From Castanea sativa (Eukaryota; Streptophyta; Magnoliopsida; Fagales; Fagaceae), in NCBI RefSeq assembly GCF_040712315.1, contig NC_134018.1, positions 18,062,835 to 18,126,834 of the forward strand: a stretch of 64,000 nucleotides of DNA, written 5' to 3'. A program made the position numbers and the translations under genes. The notes under the pieces are model-generated. The model did no database searches. It saw only the letters and a list, made by a program, of their open reading frames with translations, and had not been told where the DNA came from. Of the stretch, positions 58,300 through 64,000 are shown piece by piece; the first letter of the stretch is position 1; each line of letters begins with the position of its first letter.

Positions 58300-60430
58300 A
58301 TTAGTCTTGTGCAAATGTTTTAAATTCTATATAATTTGAAAGTTATCTAATCTATCTTAGTCTTGAAATTTATCAAAATCTTCGTGATTTGGAATGAATT
58401 TAGCCCAACTCAAAACCTTTTTTTTCCTTATTCTTTATTTTATTTTTTTCATACGTATGTTTCACTTTTTATAATCATCTCTAGCTTTTTCTTTTTCCCT
58501 ATTTTCTCCTCCTCCACACACGAATCCACACTCTTCTTCTCTCTATCTTCATACATATCCCCACACAGATATCCCTACTCTATCTTCATTTTTGTTTTTG
58601 TTTTTCTACATTTTTGTCTAACAACGGAGGTTATCTCTAGTTGAGAGAGAGAGAGAGAGAGAAGGATGAGCCACCTACTATCATATCGGGGTTCTCTATA
58701 GAAAAAAAAAATTTGTTTGTTCTGATTTGATTAGTTTTATGAGAAAGATTGTGTTTATTCGTTGTTTTGATTGTCTCCCTCTTGAGTTTGGAGACGTTTG
58801 AGAGAGAAAGAAGGTGAGTTGATTTGTAGCCATTGAGATAATAGTTGAATATTTTAATCGGTTGTGTTAATTTTTTATTTTATTTTATTCTTTTGCTAAT
58901 GAATAGTAGCACTTCAAACTAAGAGAGTGTTTATTAATTAGCAAAAAAACTTTACGCTTTTTAGAGAGGTAGTTGGAGCATCGTTTTATGGTTAGCCTCT
59001 CAAAATTAGGGAGTATTTCATGTTTGCCAATGTTGTTAGAAATGCTCTAACTTGCTTTAAAAAGTTTGAAAAGAATTGACTTGGCAAGAAAATGCCTAAA
59101 TCTCCTAATACGAACTAGATTGACTTGAATTAAATTCAAACCAGAAGTAGAAGTAATGAGAATATGTGTAAAGGTCTCTAACAGTATCATTTGACCCAAA
59201 TACATAACACATAATCTTGACAAGGGTAAAACTAAAAGCCATCCCACGAATCAAAAAAGGTGTATGGCTAAACCCACCTTATAAAACCCTTCGATTCCTG
59301 AGAATAGCCAAATGACCCAAAATTACTAAAATACTTGCGGCTGTAAACGAGCCAAGCCCAAACAGGAACTACTCGGCAAAACTTGAAATCTAACAAAATT
59401 GCATTATCAAATGCTTAAATCTGCTCAAATCTCCAACAATCAAGTAAACAAAAATAATAAAATAATATACTCATTTGTTCATACTTCTAATTCCACTTGT
59501 GATTAGCAATTGCTTAAATTATAGCTTTAAATAATTAAATCTATATATTCATACTTCCTTGTCTAGAGCTTGAATACTTGTTCAAAATACAATTTTTAAA
59601 TCCACATTTGTTATTAGTGCAACTATAATCTTCAAACAAAATAAAGACCCACCTAACACAATATTTCAAAAGCAACCATGTTACCATATACGAAGTTATC
59701 ATATACTAAACACCATGCCATTAACAAAAAAAATATTTAGTTTAAAACAAAAGACTAACTATCCTTCACAAATCTAGGAATATATTCCACCGAAAGTCCT
59801 TTAATATGCATCAGATCAGAAAACCAGCAACATGCATACAAAACAACAAAAAAAAAATGATAAAATGACATCCAAAATTATTGGATAAGATGATAATTAT
59901 AGTCAATATTCAGTATATTAAGAGAAAATCAACTTTACATTATTATAGTTGGTTGTAAGAAGATGAACTTGCCTACACTCAACAATTATCAATATGCACC
60001 ATACCAACATAACATGTTCTTTGCAAATATAAGAAAATCATAGATATAAAAAAAAATTATCAAATAACAAAGCGCATACTAATTATACCCTCTTGCAATC
60101 ACAAAAAGCTATCATTCACAACCAAAAAAAAAAAAAAAAAATCCTTCAACTCATTATCCTTCCAACTGCATGTAAAAGCAAATATAAGCTTTCAAGAAAA
60201 TTATATATATATATATATATATAAAACTATAAAAAAAACATTTAATGAAAAGAAAAAAGACACACACACACACACACACACACAAAGTTAGCATCATTTT
60301 GGAAAAGGTATGGCTATCTTCGTGATGCTAGTAGACCCTGGTTCAATCTACCAAAAAAGAAAAAAAGAAGCTTCAGATTCTAAGTCTTTGTTACAATAGA
60401 AAAAAAATTAAGTTATTTTTCAGAAAAGAA
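58300..60430. other. Unassigned noncoding stretch
   Basis: (GA)n at 58645-58665, (TA)n at 60205-60223, (CA)n at 60261-60286. A tRNA-like sequence, TATGGCTATCTTCGTGATGC with GGTTCAATCT about 25 bp on (60308-60350), could be an eroded SINE head. No gene supported. Confidence 0.4.
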
Positions 60431-60439
60431 TTAATAAAT

Positions 60440-62417
60440 GTGATGAACAAAGTAAAGCTTATACAATTTTTGTTGATAAAGAAGCTCAATACACATCAAT
60501 TACTCTACCTCTTGCAAAGAATGCAACCCCTGAAGCTACTGTGGTGATAAGGATGGAAAGTATGTCAGATGTCATCTTTGAGAGAGTACGAAATTTTAGG
60601 TTGTAGCCTTCCACCACTCTAAAACATCAAAATCTAAGTCTGAATCATTGGCACATAAAATAAAATAAAAATAAAAATAAAAAAAACCTTCCTCCAAGTA
60701 CACATCCAAATTTGATTTTGTTGGTTGTATGTTATCAGCATTTTCTAACAAACTGATCAAACTCCATTCTACCTCTAGTTTTAAACTTTGAATTATTGCC
60801 ACCAACACTACTACTACCTTCAGTGGATTTAGATGCACTTTGTTTAGCATGGCTTGAAGTATTGTCCATAACATATTCATTATAAAGTTCATATAAGGAA
60901 TCATGAACACGATCAATGTTTCTAGCTACTTCAAACTCTTGATAGATCTTTGAAAAGGAAAAGTTTATCAAAGTCATTTTGAACCGAGGATCTAACACGA
61001 TAGCTATAGCCATTACAAAATTGCATTCACCCCAATATTTGTCAAACTTTAACTTCTTCTTACATGCCACAGCTCTAAAAAATCATTTTCATCAAGTGAC
61101 TTCTCATATAAAACTTCTTTTATCTTCCAAACCTCAGGAAGGAATGTATCTGCAATTGGATATTCACTTCCTGATATGACATTTGTGACTTCTTCAAAAA
61201 CTGATAAAAAAATTGCACACATGTTCTGTCCTATCTCAATTTTTCTCATTAGGCAGCCAATTATACCTTGCATCTCTATCTTTTCACCTAGGGAACACTT
61301 TTCTAAACTCCATGGCAGCAACCAACATTGCATATGTTGCATTCCAACATGTGGGGAAATCTAAGATCAACTTCTTGGAAGGTGATTGCAATTGCTTTGC
61401 AATCTCACCAAACTTTATAAGACAAGCTTACAATGCAATTAGATACTTCACACTTTCATTGAAATTTTCAATCACCATTTCAATCTCACTCAACCCATCT
61501 TGAACCAACAAATTAACAATATGTGCACAACAACGTACATGAAAGATCTTGCCACCCAACATGAGCTTCCTTTTAATAACATCTTTCAAAATTCTTACAA
61601 CTGCATCAATGCTATTAACATTGTCCAAGGTTGTTGTAAACACCTTATTTTCAAGCCCCCCATCAAGTAAAAACTTAAAGATAGTATCAAAAATTACAAC
61701 TCCGGAATGTGGAGGCGGCACAACACAAAACTTTATAGTTCACTTTTGTAATTTCCAACTAGAGTCAATAAAATGACAAGTGAGACACATATACCAAACC
61801 TTTTGTCCAGATTTCCAAAAATTTGCAGTAAGGCTAACTCTATTAACACTACAAAGTATAATCTTCAATTTTTTCTTCTCCAACTCAAAAGTAGAAATAC
61901 AATCGTTCCTTGCAACATTGCGTGAAATTTTCTTGTAATATAGGGTAGCAATTTTCATAAAAACATTAAAAACCTCATGCTCCATCATATTAAAAGGATA
62001 TTCATGCACAAAGATCATATGTGAAGACTTTTCCCTAACCTTGGCATGGTAATACTTAAAGTTTGCTATTGCCACCTCATTTCCACCCCACCTTCATTTA
62101 CAACTAACTGTTTTTGCTTCTTATTAGTTAGTTTACAACTTAAACAACCTTTTAAGTGTTTATGGTATTGTGTTGTTGCACCATTATTAGACAAGTCTTT
62201 CAAGGCAATGGATACATTAAACCTTTTTTGTTCCATTAGGAAGAATAATTTCATTAAAGTCATTCCAAATCACAAAAGTTCTCTTCCTTTTCTTTTGTTG
62301 AAATGGATTTCCTTCAAGTATGGCATCATTATTTCTTATAGATTCTTCATTCTCATCAATATTAATTACTGCATCTAGATTTTCAATAGCAGGAGCATCC
62401 ATTTGTTGACTCTCCAC
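60440..62417 (-). pseudogene. hAT-family transposase (BED-hAT), heavily broken
   Basis: From 62417: RTFVIWNDFNEIILPNGTKK and NNGATTQYHKHLKGCL (BED finger, one metal-binding pair lost at a frameshift), SSHMIFVHEYPFNMMEHEVF and SVNRVSLTANFWKSGQKVWY (62075-61740), VFTTTLDNVNSIDAVVRILK, GGKIFHVRCCAHIVNLLVQD (61721-61428), then NVISGSEYPIADTFLPEVWK, CNFVMAIAIVLDPRFKMTLI, and the C-terminal hATC dimerisation motif DVLEWWKAT, continuing in another frame as MTSDILSILITTVASGVAFF to about 60460. At least five frame changes and an A-rich AAAATAA insertion at 60657-60685. A relic of an autonomous hAT element; its ends were not located. Confidence 0.85.
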
Positions 62418-63058
62418 TTCACAAATCTAAATAAATTAACATTTCAAAACATATATGAATAAACAAGAAATCAACTTTGATATCCAAAAACACATAGCAA
62501 ATAGCACAAAACAAAGCTAAGTACAAAGAAATCATAACATTTTTAGTAGCTAACCACAGAGGACTTTGCACCTCAAGAAAAGAAAAGAAAAGCACAACCC
62601 TATTCCAAACTACATACTAGACTCCCACAACCACAATCCACTAATTACAAAGCCGAGTTATTATCAAATGAATACAACCAACAAGATTTTCTAACTTGTA
62701 TAGAAATTTCATCAACAACCACAACTTGGAAATGAAAACAATTTTGCAATATCAAACAAACTACAGTGCAAACAACTTTAAAAATTTTTAAACATGGAAA
62801 TTTACCAATGGTGAGAGAAGGCTATGAACATCTTGGAGGTAGAGAGTAAAGATGGTAGTGATGCCAAATACTATGCTGGATCTAGAGCTGTTGTTAAAGC
62901 TCTTCGCACACCCACTAGAACCCTTAGATTACATGGTAATTCGGTGAACACCAAACTCTAAATCCTCTTTGCTAGTATCAAACTCATCCAAATCTAGAAC
63001 TTGTTCATCTGTTGCGAAGAGATATAGGGCAAATTTGGTGGTAGAATTTCTTGATCTC

Positions 63059-63111
<53 letters not shown>

Positions 63112-63780
63112 GGTCAATTCTTTGTGAAAATTTGGGGAAAGAAAGAAATTAATAATAAAAGAGAGAAAGATTGAGGCTTCTCAAAGAAGCTTTGGTCTTT
63201 CCAAGAGAGCCTAAGAGTTTTAGGCTACAGACGGCAAAAGATAGATATTGACTCATTGAGTGACAACCACAAGAAGAATCTTACTTTGAATAGAACTGAA
63301 TTGTTTTTTTTTTTTTTTTTTTTTTGTTGAATAATAGAACTGATTTGTGAAGTTTAGGCAGAGAGGAGAAACTTAATTAAAGAATTAGAGAATTGGATGT
63401 GAAGTTATAGTGTATTTAGATAATTAGAAAGGAAAGGATACTTAGTAACTAGTAAATGACTAACATTGTAATACACAAAAAGGAACAAGAAAAGACTACA
63501 AAAGGACACCTAAGATGGTGAAGTCCATCTATTTATGACATACATGAAGTACTACTGTACTAGAACTCTAGAAGTGAAAATTGAAAAGTCTAGAAAAAGC
63601 ATGAAGTACTAGAAGTGAAGTCCATTTGTTCCCTAGTCATTGTTTTTTTGTGTGCTAAAAATGTTTAAAACAATTAGAGGAAAGAAAGAAAAATTAAAGT
63701 ATTGGGTAGTGGTAAGTAGCCTTATGTGAGGAATTTCATTATTAAAATATGTGTAATGTCATAATAATTAGTTTATTTAG
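62418..63780. other. Region upstream of the hAT transposase relic
   Basis: AT-rich, no gene. (GA)n at 63061-63110 and a T run at 63304-63325. It may contain the hAT 5' UTR and end, but none was identified. Confidence 0.4.
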
Positions 63781-63789
63781 AAAACATAT

Positions 63790-64000
63790 ATCAAGCCTTT
63801 TATCAAGCTATAGGCGAGCTTAAGCTTGGCTTGTGTTGTATCGAGCCTTGTTGTTCACAAACAATTTTTTTTTGCTTGGGCTAGACTTGTTTATCAAACA
63901 AGCCAAAATCTAAAGCTCAAGCAATTGGCTTATTTATAAAAAAAACAAACAAACATGAACGAATTTTTTATCGAGCCGAGCCTGAGTTGTTCATAATTAA
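63790..64000. repeat. hAT-like subterminal repeat, cut by window edge
   Basis: Several GCGAGCTTAAGC, TCGAGCC, CAAGCC and CGAGCCGAGCC words in both orientations, the composition of subterminal parts of a plant hAT group. The element continues beyond the window. Confidence 0.4.

Noticed and set aside
60308..60350. Possible tRNA gene or SINE head (TGGCTATCTTCGTGATGC...GGTTCAATCT)
   Set aside because: A B-box-like word is present, but no cloverleaf can be drawn by eye and no tail or TSD is visible.

Overview
The window reads as repeat-dense nuclear DNA of a woody eudicot, most likely a member of the Fagales (oak, beech or chestnut group). The basis is plant-type LTR retrotransposons, CACTA, MULE and hAT transposons, plant splice sites, a plant PR-10 gene, and a transposon ORF beginning MVRKTR that I recall as common in Fagaceae; the species is not established. 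Only one gene looks intact: a two-exon PR-10/Bet v 1-family gene on the minus strand at 29795-31065. Nearly everything else is transposable elements, many nested, plus pseudogenes.

Left part (1-11.7 kb). A minus-strand LTR element (call it C) has its 5' LTR at 9537-10410, a broken gag, a long noncoding spacer and, at the window edge, a broken 'plant transposon protein' ORF; no pol is visible. A complete 5.0-kb non-autonomous LTR element (A, 2784-7812, plus strand, gag only, TSD AACTT) has inserted into C's gag. A related solo LTR follows at 10704-11701.

Duplicated segment. Sequence at 11.7-20.1 kb (copy 1) reappears in the same order at 34.3-53.1 kb (copy 2). The two copies differ by transposon insertions, so each supplies an 'empty site' for insertions in the other: CACTA-1 (12052-17200, TSD AAG) in copy 1, and a copia element (34548-44924, TSD GTTGG) and CACTA-2 (50659-52890, TSD AGG) in copy 2. 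CACTA-1 itself holds a MULE with a minisatellite (14343-15697). The duplicated segment carries a pseudogene for a small secreted cysteine-rich protein (19770-20114), decayed in copy 2.

Middle part (20.3-31 kb). A solo LTR of family C is followed by a decayed minus-strand Ty3/gypsy element of the Tat type: probable 3' LTR, antisense extra ORF with introns (22.7-24.6 kb), a 3' UTR tandem-repeat array (24.9-25.6 kb), and pol with two RNase H domains (25.8-29.3 kb). The PR-10 gene comes next.

Copia element with nested element (34.5-44.9 kb). The copia gag is interrupted by a second complete copy of the gag-only element (B', 38511-43613, minus, TSD AAAAC).

Right part (53-64 kb). It contains a Pack-MULE carrying a RACK1 gene fragment (54123-55730), a hAT MITE (55978-56537), a dispersed poly(A)-ended repeat, gypsy gag debris and a decayed hAT transposase gene (about 60440-62417).

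The most noteworthy signals are TCGA-palindrome clusters at the same offset in the U3 of two LTR families, the gag-only element family with conserved noncoding blocks, the filled/empty-site pairs, the RACK1 Pack-MULE, and the cysteine-rich peptide pseudogene.
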